Source of the DNA: Sycon ciliatum
Taxonomy: Eukaryota; Porifera; Calcarea; Leucosolenida; Sycettidae
DNA: 64,000 bases
NCBI RefSeq assembly: GCF_964019385.1
Contig: NC_088654.1
Coordinates: 3,259,872-3,323,871 of the forward strand
Direction: 5' to 3'
Below the pieces are notes generated by a model. The model had not been told where the DNA came from. It made no database searches and was given only the letters and a program-made list of their open reading frames with translations. Shown here piece by piece: positions 33,601-44,725 of this stretch. A program made the position numbers and the translations under genes. Position 1 is the first letter of the stretch, and each line of letters begins with the position of its first letter.

Positions 33601-34271
33601 AAGCATTGTCACGCACTGTACATCGATCCACAAGAGAAAATAATGCCAGTGACTTACTAGCACCTCCATGCTGCATGCGAACCTGGACATAGCACTGTTC
33701 CCTCTGCAGGAAAGGGGGGGGGGGGGTGTATTTCATTGTCCCTGCCTGAAGTAATAATGACTACATGACATGATATCCAGCTAACTTTGCCAGTAACGAA
33801 CGACCCTTGATCGGGCATGAGAAAAGTGTTGGTATTTGGGAGTTGTCGTCATTCACGGGGTTGAAAATATACGGCTAAATTGTTACTAGGTCTGAAGATA
33901 GTGTCACTATCCGTGGGTTGTTATACTCCTGGTTGACTGCAGATACGTTTGGATTATTCTATGAGTATATGAAGGGTATACGTTAAATATTTTCCTGAGG
34001 ACATAGCACGAGGAAATTATGGGGAATGCAGTACATGTATAGAATGGTGCAATCCATTTCTCTCAGGGCACTTTCCCAAGACTCCTTCTAATATTCACTC
34101 TTGGCGCGACCCTTGTGAACTGAGCGGGGTGTATCGTTGAATATACCACTCTCAGAACGTCTACTGATTGGCTGAAATCGCCCAATTCATACCGTTCCAT
34201 GGATCAATGCATGTCAGGGAGTCGTAGCACCCAAGGAAACAACACGAGATCATGATACCCAAAATGATGTA

Positions 34272-34486
34272 CTGTAAAAGCGGAAATTTTTAGTGGTGTT
34301 TTATTTTCGGTAACTTCGGTGCCGACAATTTTTACCGAAAAAATGCACCGAACTTTTTCGGTACTACTTAGTGGTACTAGCACCCTTACCTGGAAAGCAG
34401 GTATTACCGAAAATTTCCCTCCACCGAATCGCCGATTTTGGAGAATTCCGAAAATATTACACCACCGAAAATTTCTGCTTTTACAG
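34272..34486. mobile_element. MITE with CTGTAAAAGCGG ends, TA target
   Basis: CTGTAAAAGCGGAAATTTT and its inverse ending GCTTTTACAG, with TA on both sides (34270-34271, 34487-34488). The interior has ttttcggtaacttcggtgc, shared with the MITE at 56418. Confidence 0.88.
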
Positions 34487-34959
34487 TACACAGATTGGAT
34501 CCATGGAGATTCTACATGATCTGTGGTTTATGCAACTCGTGATTGCGGACTTGACCCACTGGCCCCAAGCATGGGTCAGTCAAGCGATGCTATATGCGAG
34601 CATGTATGTATCGCACTTGCCCCTAAGGCAGTTAGGGCAACTGTCACTGGCAGCCCAGGGTTGAACCCACATTATTGATTTTTGAAATTTTCTAGGGTGA
34701 CACGAAAAGCTTCATGCACTGGGTGGTCACTCTCTATTCATGTATACCACTCTGCCAATAGTGCATAGAGCTCTCTTTTGAGCTGCCCAGCTGGCCCTCG
34801 TTATGATTTAGGCTGAAAGTCTACCGTGCCGTCTCCCTTATGCTATGACTTTATAATGCATATGTACAGAAGAAAAAATCCCGGGACTCCGTTGATGAAA
34901 TTCTGTTTTGTCAAGTGGGCATTTTTGATTATTGTGAATGGCGTGTAGTGCCATAGTAC

Positions 34960-35347
34960 TAGGGGTGAAAGTTGGCACTGAGATCCCGAGTTCGAGTACT
35001 CTGATTTTCTCCGATCGAATATTCGAGTATTCGAGTATTTTTCATCTCCTAAAAATTGCACACCAAGGGCTTTAAAATAACATGGTGCAACCCTGATTGA
35101 ACTGAGTAGCAGTCATTTTTCTCAGGTATATTGGTTGGTGGGTCAATTGGGCTCTCTCCACTCGAGAACAAATGTTCACCACACAGTCTGCACATCACCA
35201 TCTGCCGACTGCTGCCCTGAAACTGCAGATTTCTGTAGAAAATGCATGTACCACGTATGAACGAGTACTCTGATTTATTCCGAGTACGATTATTTTTGAA
35301 AAAACCGAGCGAGTACTCGAGTACTCGGTATAATTGTTTCACCCCTA
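34960..35347. mobile_element. hAT-like MITE
   Basis: TAGGGGTGAAA at the left and TTTCACCCCTA at the right, with gagtactcgagtactcg-type palindromes inside, as in known hAT-derived MITEs. An exact 8-bp duplication is not seen: catagtac on the left, catgatagtac on the right. Confidence 0.7.
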
Positions 35348-35940
35348 CATGATAGTACAGTTCCTTTTGCTACATAACGTTTGCACAAGTCACCTTTCAG
35401 CAATTGAACTAGGAAGATCTATGTCTCTGATCTTGTCATTTGGCCCGGCTGGTGCTGTGCACTAACAACCATTGTCAGGCACCCTCGAAAGACCAACAGC
35501 GATGAGTTCATGACCCAAGCATTATTTGGGCCGTTAAGTTGACTAAACGGGAGTGTAGCAAGCTTTGATCGGCGTGCTTGTGAAATGTTGTCCGAGCTGA
35601 ATAGATTCTATCTCCTGCGGTTTAGTACAACAGTTTCACACCTAATACTGTAGATTCGACGTCTCCAAGAAAAACCTCCATGGAGACTGGAAACTATAGC
35701 AGATCATAAATGATGCAGCAGCTCAGCTGATTCCTCAGCTCGTGTCTAGGTTCATGTACTTTGATAAACGTGTTGTGGCAGACTCCATGTGCAAAGCTGC
35801 ATACTCTTGGGGTTATTGATTCTTGCTGATAATTCCATTAACGTCATTGCATAGATATGAACATCATAATAATTGAATGTTGGCAAGACCCAACAAGGTG
35901 TCCCTAATGACTTACATCAGATCTTCACAAAATGCACCTA
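35348..35940. other. Interior of the 12.8-kb element, nothing recognised
   Basis: No open frame of note and no repeat structure seen. Confidence 0.35.
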
Positions 35941-36188
35941 CTGTAAGACATGATTTTATAATATACAATCATGTCTTACAGTATATATTATAATAACGAG
36001 GAAGCAAATCTAACGTTTAACGGATGACATTTCTTCGTTATAATAGATCCGTTGAGGCCGTACTGCTTCATATATGCTGTGTGTGGATATGGCAGAATAC
36101 TGCAAAATTGTTAACATATCTTCTCGTTAACCTATGAATTTTGGACAATCGTTAAATTTGCGACTCGTTATAACAGCATGTCTTACAG
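35941..36188. mobile_element. MITE with CTGTAAGACATG ends, TA target
   Basis: CTGTAAGACATG at the left and CATGTCTTACAG at the right, with TA flanks (35939-35940, 36189-36190). The left end carries a second inverted copy of the terminus (to 35981). Ctcgttataac motifs near the ends recall Tigger-type elements. Confidence 0.85.
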
Positions 36189-36619
36189 TACATCTTGAAA
36201 AGTCATATTTTGGTTTCACATACACGTCACATTTCTATCACAGAGATCAGTAGCCATGGGCCATTGGTGGCAATACTGGTAGGAGTCGCCCGAGGCTTAG
36301 CCAATAATTTCCGTTCTATACCCAATATACATACCCGAACTGGGCACAAATCTATCCCATTCCTTGGTGCTGACCCCTTTGATGCGCCCCCGAATCCATT
36401 AGCATTATTAGTACCTCCGATTCATTTCATCATCAGCTCACCGCATGCTCAGTACTGTGTTATAAAGTATGCAAATTGTCGGCGCTTTTAAATTGCAGCC
36501 TCCCCAGGGCAAGAACACATCTCGGCCACATTGAAATTTCAGCCTGTGCTGCTGATGCCTGTATACACTGTCACATTGAACCTTGCAAAACAAATTTTAG
36601 GCTACAAATGCCCAGTAAA

Positions 36620-36781
36620 TAAAAGGGGAGAAGGCACTGAACGAAGTGTCAACCTACGAATACAACCTCAGTGCAACAACATGCTCTTTCTCTTTCTGCT
36701 TGTGTAAGCAGAAAGAGCACGTTGTTGCACTGAGGTTGTATTCGTAGGTTGACAGTTCGTTCAGTGCCTTCTCACCTTTGG
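36620..36781. repeat. Long near-perfect hairpin, arms about 70 bp
   Basis: gagaaggcactgaacgaa (36628) and then aacctacgaatacaacctca, gtgcaacaacatgctcttt pair with the inverse sequence up to cagtgccttctc (36773). The tip is ttctgctt-gtgt-aagcagaa. Only a handful of mismatches are visible. Confidence 0.88.
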
Positions 36782-37246
36782 TTACGTAATCTTGTTACCT
36801 TTTGCGTTTCCTCTAGTAAATAAATGACAACTGCTCTATTCAGTTGCTATTCACTCCTGGCGCATGCGCTGGACGCAAAATTCTTTTATTGGTGATGTCG
36901 AAAAAGTATGCGGTTGTCAGTTGACAAACCCCCTTTTATTTACAATTCAGTTGCGTGATGTCCACCACTTTCCGAATTAAAAATGCACAGGCCGATATTA
37001 GCCGAAAATAAAATATGCGCCGAATATGCAGTACCTTGCGCACTCTGTTAGAAGACATTAGGGCTACTGGTAATGAATGCTCAAGTAAAATGATGAAGTA
37101 CAGTAATACAATACTATAGGGAGTTCATTTGGCATGAATGCACCAAGCCAACTCTCCTATACAAACAGTATAGTGTTGCTGCCAAAAATATGATTAGCTA
37201 AAGTTGCCTTTTTGCATTATTATGGTTGAACTTTTTTTCCTGTAGC

Positions 37247-37397
37247 CTCGTTCCCATGCTGTGGATTTAATCACGAAATTTGTTAGCAAGACGAAGAGGT
37301 TTATGTGAGCTTACTATTATTCTACCTGCACTTGCTTTTATCTTTTTTGTGCAGGACTCTGAGAAGCTGGAGGGACCCCACAAACCTCAAGCATTGA
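37247..37397 (+). CDS. Two candidate terminal exons of an unknown gene
   Basis: An acceptor tttttttcctgtag precedes a 53-nt segment reading RSHAVDLITKFVSKTK (37247-37299). It would end at GAG|gtttat, a weak donor. A second strong acceptor, ttttatcttttttgtgcag, precedes 37355-37397; joined in phase 2 the frame continues TLRSWRDPTNLKH and stops. Both acceptors have long pyrimidine tracts. I do not recognise the protein. It lies inside the 12.8-kb element, so if real it is either captured host sequence or part of the element's own spliced gene. Confidence 0.3.
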
Positions 37398-38663
37398 GGA
37401 TACAACTTTTAACCAAGAACCAGGCAACATAATGTGCATGTATCACGTTCGCTGTGATTGCATCGTTTCAGGGTACACTGACAACATACTAGTACTAGTA
37501 ACTAGTCCTTGATTAGCAGCAGTGGCCTGAATTATTGCCTGGCCGCTATTCATATAATCCTTTGGTGCTTACTCATCGCCTTGTTCTGTCTCTAAAATGG
37601 CGTATGGGTGTTCTGAGGCTTGTAATATTTGCTCAAGCCGCGCATTGGCATTGGTGCATGTCGGTAAATGCCAGCCACTGCTGCCTAGCTCAACATGTTT
37701 TGTATGATGTAGAATGCGCTCTGTGTATCTACAATCGAGTGACCTGCTTGTGTGGGCTAACTGTAACTACACCAACAGTTGCACTAGTATGTGCGCTGTG
37801 CTGGCACAGTGTATCATACTCAGTCTTGTCACTTCTTCTCCCACGTTTACTGTATTGTTTAATTCACTGTACACATCTTGCCCAGCTCCTCTAAGGCCAC
37901 ACAGAATTAGTTTGTTGTTTTGGGCCACTACACTCAGCTGGTGTAAGGTTGGTCTGCTTCTCTCTTCCTTCTCTTCGACGTGTCCAGCCAATCATTCATG
38001 TCAAGCTTTGCATAACTTAGATCACTGTATATACAGTCACCTGGCTGGAAACGTCCATGGCTGCAAAATCCCATCTTTCTTGAGGGATCCCATTTTATAG
38101 AGTGGACGACATTCACTTTCCTGATAGACTCACCTCAGATGTTGGTACACTGTATTGTACCCATCCCTGATTTGTACATGCACCACTTTTTTGGCAACTC
38201 CGAACAGTGAGAATGTCTGCTGTGGATAGTTCTCATGCTTTAAACTCATTCGTAAACAAGTACGGTATAATACCACCAAAATGTAGTTCATTACAAGTCG
38301 TCGATTATGATCCTTTGTTGAGACGAAAGCTTCGGCACCTGGGAGTACTTGTGACATACCCATATCATACTCTCTCAGGTTCTGAAGCTGTGTGCTGTGT
38401 GCCAGGGGTTATGGCGATCGAGTGCATGTATGTTCGGATAAGGGCTTGGGAAAACACTCATCTAAAACATACTCATTTCCTCATGCATACTTTCATTTCT
38501 CATTCTTTTTGGCACACACTCCAGCTCCTCGAAATTATCATGGGATGCATGTTGATGACAGCCTGCTGCCATGCAGCCTGAGCAGTTCGGACAATCAATC
38601 ATTCGGATAATCAGCATTCTATATTACTACAGTTGTAGCAGCTGTATTTCATGTACAGTACTA
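37398..38663. other. Interior of the 12.8-kb element, nothing recognised
   Basis: Overlapping frames on both strands at 37535-38610 are Cys/His/Leu-rich and show no motif. Confidence 0.3.
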
Positions 38664-38907
38664 CAGTAGAGTCAGGTGCCGAAGAACGTGTTGCCCAAGA
38701 ATGTCCAGCCTGAAATGCTAAGAACACCACCTTAAGTTTAAAGGAATGGCGGTGTTGGTTTTCCGGTAGCTTTCGGGATACATAATTATGATCCTAACAT
38801 GATTGTTTCTAAGAACATGCTACAAGAGCGCAGCCGGATGGCTGAAAAATAAGAACACCCCAGGCTAACCTCTTGGACACAACGTTCTTGGACGCTCGAC
38901 TCTACTG
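38664..38907. mobile_element. Tigger-like MITE, CAGTAGAGTC ends, TA target
   Basis: CAGTAGAGTCAGG and its inverse ending GACTCTACTG, TA on both sides (38662-38663, 38908-38909). Internal gaagaacgt and acgttcttgg continue the inverted match. Tigger elements have similar CAGTAGA ends. Confidence 0.85.
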
Positions 38908-39020
38908 TAGTATGGAAGAACACTCTTCGGCAGGGATGTTACATGTTAGAAATCATGCGTACAAGATGCCTATTTAAGTCTGCTCTTCTTTTATGACAAG
39001 CTTTGGCATGCATACAGCAC

Positions 39021-39090
39021 TTAATAAATCCCAAAGGTGGAGTGCAATGACATGTTTAATAAGTCCCAAAGGTGGAGTGCAATGACATGC
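39021..39090 (+). repeat. 38-bp tandem duplication
   Basis: taataaatcccaaaggtgg, agtgcaatgacatg is present twice in tandem with two differences. Confidence 0.85.
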
Positions 39091-39099
39091 ATTTGGAAC

Positions 39100-41480
39100 C
39101 GTGATCACTAAAATCCTGCGCTTACCGGTAATTCTAAGATTTAGAACTATAAGTGATGTTGCACACCAAAGAACGTGGTTCCGAGGGCCTAGGTCGGGGG
39201 CGTTCTTGGTTCTTGGAAGAACATCATGCTGGATTGTAGATAAACTATATAACCCGCATGTGTGTGATAACAAAAGCTGCGGTACAGTGCGGAGAAACTA
39301 GTATAACATACTAATATCACCAGTAGGTTTTCTAAACTTCTTGTTCTATACTGGAGAATATTCCAGCGAGTGAATCCAGAGCAAGTGCTATAGAAATGGA
39401 CTAGCGAGAGCTCACAATAGCCAGACAGACCCACGAGTCCTTTCTTGAACCGAACAATAATCATCTATGGCATTCAACATGCAGTTTGGGAAGCCATCCA
39501 GTCCTGGGACAAATATCCAAATGCATTCTTGTCTCCAGACCAAACAATGATTGTTATCATATTTGACAATTTCCAACTCTACGACCACCATGCCAGCTCA
39601 AGCAAAAAAAAGCAAAGGAAGACGGAGATTTCTACTTGTGCAGCCATTCAGGGAGGAGCACGAAGGCTGTTTTAACATTACATGATTCGACTGTGCACGC
39701 ACTTTCCAAAAGTGTACTTATCACACACCACGTGAACTCTTAGGCTGTTTGCAGTGCGATATACTTACATGTGCATGCCCTTGCCACACATTCACACTCC
39801 AGTACAGAACATAATTATGCAAATATGTAATGCACATAATGTAACATTCTACGCTTGAAAGCAGATCAGCATTCGAACTTTTTCATTGCCTTCAGGCTGC
39901 AACAGCATATTGCAAGAGGGCACAATGGTCCAACCCAACATCTTCCAGTGAACACCATCGGCCATGGCAGTACAGACCATCTGACATTCACTCACACCAC
40001 CCACATAGAAGAGAAGCAATGTTGATACTTCATAGTTAACACGTTACAAATACTACTGAGGGTGCATAAAGGCAGTACACCAGGTTCAGGATGCATTGAT
40101 CCATTCTTCTGATTCAACTACCTTAGCTGCTCATTTGATCTATGGCTATGCATGTTGTCGTCAGTGAGCCACATCATTGCGAAAGACTGATGACGGAGAG
40201 ATCATTGCGCGTGTGTAGTCACAATACTATCAGAGAAATACGTTTGGCAAATATAGGAATACTGTGGACAAAATTGTACACAATAACCTGCCTTGAAGCA
40301 AATCTCAGAAAGAAAGCGCTGTGCAGATGCATGTCAGCCGCTTCAGATTCAGTCACTTCGTGAGATCCAATATTCTTCCAACTGTACTGTTCAGCCTTCG
40401 GTGATCCACAGAGACAGACAAACAATCTGTTCTGTCCTTCCACATGAGAAACAGAGAGTGAACATGTTCCAGTTCATTCCAGTATGAAGGTGGCGGATAC
40501 AGGCAATGAAAGTCATCGTTGGGCCAACATGACCAGCCTTCAGACATGAGTTCTCAGAGACCTTCGCTCATGATAATGGTATTCACCCTTGGCTACAATC
40601 CTGCAAAACATGTGAAAAGATTGCAGCAAAACAAACTGGATGTTATAAAGAAGCAATTTAGGAAAACTGAGCCTATCGTATTTGTAGTACAGTGAAGCTA
40701 AGATACAACACCCAGCAGGCAGGCAAACTTGCTAATATCCGATGAATTAGCATGCCTGGTCATGGCACACCGGGTACAAAATATGCAACCAGCATAACGT
40801 TTCCACCAGTATTGATAATCTATCGTAAAGTTATTATCAAACTACATAACTGCTAAGAATGTGCAACTACTAACATAAGGTGCGATCGGCTTCGAAATCC
40901 AATGATTATGAGCAAGCGCGCATATATTTCTACATGTGCCATGTAGATAGAGTGTTTCATCAGGTTCAGTAGGCATGGATCCACAGTTCATTGTTCTGCT
41001 TCAACTACCGTAGCTGTGATGTACAAGTTTTGATCTCTGGCTACGCATGATGGTATTAATAAGCCCAATGGCCCACAAAAACCGAAGTGATGAAACTTTC
41101 TGCCATGGGCAGAGGGATCATCGAGTTGCCCACTCTTGGTTATGTACTCATGCCATTACCAACTATCAGTGCACAAGTACTGCTACGCCCTCACTATGAT
41201 CCATTGCAACAATATCACCAGGCACATGCATGCTACTGCACCCATTAAACCAAGAGTCGCAAATAGGAAAATCTTTGCTGTGAACCACAGCTAGCTATAA
41301 GGTGCTTTGAGTCCATTTTTGCGGGAAAGTTGCACTGCATGATGCACAATACCACATTGAGCGAAATTCTTTTTTTCACATAGCATTAAGTGTCTCTCGA
41401 GAAATGCAATGCACAATGCATAGCACATCGCAGAAAAATCTTGTATTGCACCTGTAGTCTAAAACTGCTTGCCAGCCAGA
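39100..41480. other. Interior of the 12.8-kb element, nothing recognised
   Basis: Low-information sequence with short open frames; no motif, RNA gene or repeat of note. Confidence 0.35.
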
Positions 41481-41484
41481 GCTC

Positions 41485-41772
41485 TTGAGTCACATGCACC
41501 AGCATGCAGGAAGTGATGCCCATCACGTGTCACCCAACCTAGAAGTGAAGCTGGACTCAATTTCCCGTGATACGACCTGTGATGGAGCTGCAATAACCAG
41601 CGATGCAAGTTTGCAGTCCAATTATTTGAAACTGGCCCGCTATGTTGCTGAGAATGTACTCAAGGCAACATTTGAGAAATTACCTTTCGAAAAAATGTTC
41701 GGTACAAGCATGGCCGGATATTGTTTAAACTTTACGGTACTGTGTGAAGAAAACAACTATTTTATTGCATAG
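41485..41772 (+). CDS. Unrecognised 95-codon open frame
   Basis: Reads HQHAGSDAHHVSPNLEVKLD, then KLARYVAENVLKATFEKLPF and ends NNYFIA. The second half looks like an amphipathic helix. An ag precedes a possible exon start near 41508. Family unknown; it may be chance. Confidence 0.25.
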   Translation: MSHMHQHAGSDAHHVSPNLEVKLDSISRDTTCDGAAITSDASLQSNYLKLARYVAENVLKATFEKLPFEKMFGTSMAGYCLNFTVLCEENNYFIA

Positions 41773-41789
41773 ACTAAAGGAGCTATCCA

Positions 41790-42190
41790 GCATTATCCAT
41801 AATTTTCACGAAATGAAAGAAGGACCCTCCTCCACCCCCCCCCCCCCCGATTGATGTCTGTAATATCAATATTTTTTCGAAACGAAACTCCCCTTGACCC
41901 ACCCACAAACGAAACTTTTTCTCTTCGTGTAAAAGATCGACAATTATGGACCCGGCATTATCGATAATTTTCACGAAATGAAAAGTTTAGTTATGAGTAA
42001 CTTGTGACCGTCCCCCACCCCCACCTACTCACCCCTCAACGAAAAATAGCTGGAATGGACTAGTGTTTCAGCTATCAATATTTTTCATTACGAAACCCTT
42101 CTTGACCCACCCGCCCATGAACGATTTTTTTTCTCGTTTCAAAGATACTCAATCTGTTAAAGATAGATAATTATGGACGGCCCCTAACGT
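41790..42190 (+). repeat. Two-copy tandem repeat, unit about 180 bp, with poly-C run
   Basis: Each unit has attatc.ataattttcacgaa, atatcaatatttttc, cttgacccaccc and gataattatgga in order (41793-41956 and 41962-42177). The first unit holds a run of 14 C (41836-41849). Confidence 0.75.
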
Positions 42191-42865
42191 ACCAGATTAA
42201 AAATGAATGGACCGTAGAAGATTGTTTGTGATATCACACGATCAGAACAGGTGACAACCAACACTACATGGCTGTATACTTGATGTGCTGCATTTACTGG
42301 GTGCAACGCAGGGAGTTGTAGCATCTAGGTAGACGGCACAGGCGACTGTAAAGCTAAATGACATGGGGTTCGACCCAGGGGTTCCTGTTTCAGCCACCCT
42401 TGGGGCACCATTGGGCAGATCTATACACGCTCGTACATGGTATTGCTAACCTGGGCCGTTCTCAGGGTCAGTAGGTCAAGGCCGTGATCGCGGGTTGCAC
42501 AGATCACGGAGAACCTCCAAATCCTGACCCAAAGTTCTATAAAGTATTGTGTAGTCTCCCTACAGTGTAGGTGCTATGACTCCCTGGTGCGATGTACCTG
42601 CTGGTAAATAGACAAATTGCAACCAGGCCATAATTCGGATAGAGCAGACGATCCTGTCCTGGACTCTGTTCCACATTCAAAGTATCTAGACTCATAAAGT
42701 GAGGGAGGAATATTGTGGTACTGACTCCGATTTTCATGCGCTAAGAAATTATCAAGTACATTGTATATGTAACTGTAAGTGATAATCACTCAAAGTACGA
42801 AGCTAACAGTAATATTCACTGGTTAGAGGGAAAGGCACAAACGGGAAAGGTCTGAAGAAAAAATT

Positions 42866-42945
42866 GACTGTCACCACCAGGATTCGAACCAGGGACCTTC
42901 GCTTGAGGCCAGCGATGCTCTAATCACTGAGCTAAGGTGTAGCCG
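42866..42945 (-). ncRNA. tRNA-like sequence, probably a SINE head
   Basis: The minus strand has an A box, TTAGCTCAGTGA, and a B box, GGTTCGAATCC. It also has a perfect anticodon stem TCGCT/AGCGA around GGCCTCA, again without U33, and a T stem with one mismatch. Outside it, gtctgaagaaaa and ttttcttcagac form an inverted pair, as in the 10.6-kb array. Confidence 0.5.
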
Positions 42946-43415
42946 TCATCCCAACCGAGATCGTTCAACATTTTCTTCAGACTTCGTAACGCACACTAAC
43001 AACATCAGCTAATGGTATATGTACTCTTTTTCGATAGTACATGCAAGCTCTACCTTGTGATGTTGAGCTCTCTTCGTTTGGTGGGGGTACTCCGATCGTC
43101 TAATGTGAACCACAGTCCACCTACAATTCTACATTTGCAACGTTGTCCAATGTGCATCGGCACGCATTGTACATAACTGTTACAGCAGAGTGTAGATTGT
43201 CCGCACCCCTCGGGCGCACGCTTTCTCCAGGGGGTTCGGATGGGGAAAAATTCGGATAACGGAGCAGTCACACATCCATCTAAGACTTGCACATTCCTTC
43301 ACGTTTCCATCAGTTCTCACATTCTCTTCACAGGAACTAGACACACTCTAGCTTCTCAATCTGAAAACTGGCATTTCGAATAAGTGATTGTTCGGAATAT
43401 CGGCATTCTACTGTA

Positions 43416-44155
43416 CCGTAAAGTCGCGGATAAAAGCCGGGCTTATAAGGCCGAGTAAAAAAAATTACTAGATGATCGTCCTTTTTTTTGGAAAAATCGG
43501 GGAGGGCGGGAGGATTTTATTTTTATTTTTTTACTTTTTACCCTCTCATGCACACAGTGTACACAACAACATCAAGGTTTTTTTTCTCTTTTTTTCTTTT
43601 TTTTTCTTTTTTTCTTTTTCTTTCTTCAGCAGATCGATACTGACGTTGTGATATACTAGTAGTATGTGGTCCATATAGTAAAGAAAGTATTGCACATGTT
43701 TCCTGCATCCGCGATCGGTAAAAAAACCAACGATTTTGGCAAAAACTCACGATTTAAAAAATAAAATATTTCTTGGGGCGCTGACAAAAACTGGGGCGGA
43801 CGGGGACGATCATCTAGCTTTTTTTTTTACTTGGCCTAATATAAGCACATAAGCCGCTTTCTCCATCAGGTTTTAATGCAAACCATGCTTATTATGCACC
43901 ACTGATATTTTTGCCAGACTTGTATGCCAGACTTCTACGTGCGACACGCGTAGATCTACCACTGACTACCGGTATGGTGGCAGTTTTACTATGCACCATA
44001 CATAGCGCATGCACTCTTGACCCACCTGATCCGCGCTTGCATAGAGCAAGGCTTCTACGCGCGACGGGCTTATATGCATTCGACCCGTTTGATTTTCAGG
44101 CTTCTATCTGCGATGTGCTTGTATGCAAACCCGGCTTTTATCCGCGACTTTACGG
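43416..44155. mobile_element. 740-bp MITE with CCGTAAAGTCGCGG ends and a nested palindrome
   Basis: CCGTAAAGTCGCGGATAAAA and its inverse ending CGACTTTACGG are flanked by TA (43414-43415, 44156-44157). Inside, a second inverted pair, agatgatcgtcc/ggacgatcatct (43468-43817), frames T-rich sequence. The right part is a degenerate repeat of gcttctacgcgcgac, gggcttatatgc, of which the terminus itself is one copy. Confidence 0.85.
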
Positions 44156-44409
44156 TATTCATATTCACGCTCTGGAACAGGAGATCCTAGTTCGACTCAG
44201 ACTGCCCTTTCCATAATACGTTTCCCATGTACTCGCAGTTCTTTTATCGGAACATCTTTTCTTCCCAACCTCAAATCCTGTGCAACACCGGTTGGCTTTC
44301 CTCAGTTTCCTGAATGGTGTTACCTCTCAATAGAAGCATGAGTGGCCATTTAATATACCGGTATAATAAAACATGTCCATAATTATCGGAGAAAGGATCG
44401 GATGTGGCT

Positions 44410-44600
44410 AAATAATTTGAAACTGTCCACCTCTCCTCAATGCGCTCTTGGCCCACATTTACCACACCATAGCGAGGAAGTTTGTTCTTGGATAGATGCT
44501 CTACATCCTCCAGACATCTATCCAAGAACAAACTTCCTCGCTATGGTGTGGTGAATGTGAGCCAAGAGTGCAGTGGTGGACAGTTGCAAATAATTTTACT
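44410..44600. repeat. Long hairpin, arms about 85 bp, 16-nt loop
   Basis: The left arm (aaactgtccacc ... gttcttggatagatg) pairs with the right arm (catctatccaagaac ... ggtggacagtt). The inner 40 bp are perfect, the outer part has a few mismatches. It lies next to the right terminal repeat of the 12.8-kb element. Confidence 0.88.
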
Positions 44601-44725
44601 ACAATGTGCTAAGCAGAACAGAGGCACTAGCACCTGGGTGGAAACTATTCTGAATTTTGAATGCCAGGGAAGGCTGAAGGATACCCATGAAACCACTGCC
44701 AAAGCAAACACAAATTTGAAAAGCA

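Noticed and set aside
34960-35347. Clean 8-bp hAT target duplication
   Set aside because: Flanks share only an offset atagtac, so the duplication is not claimed although the ends look hAT-like.
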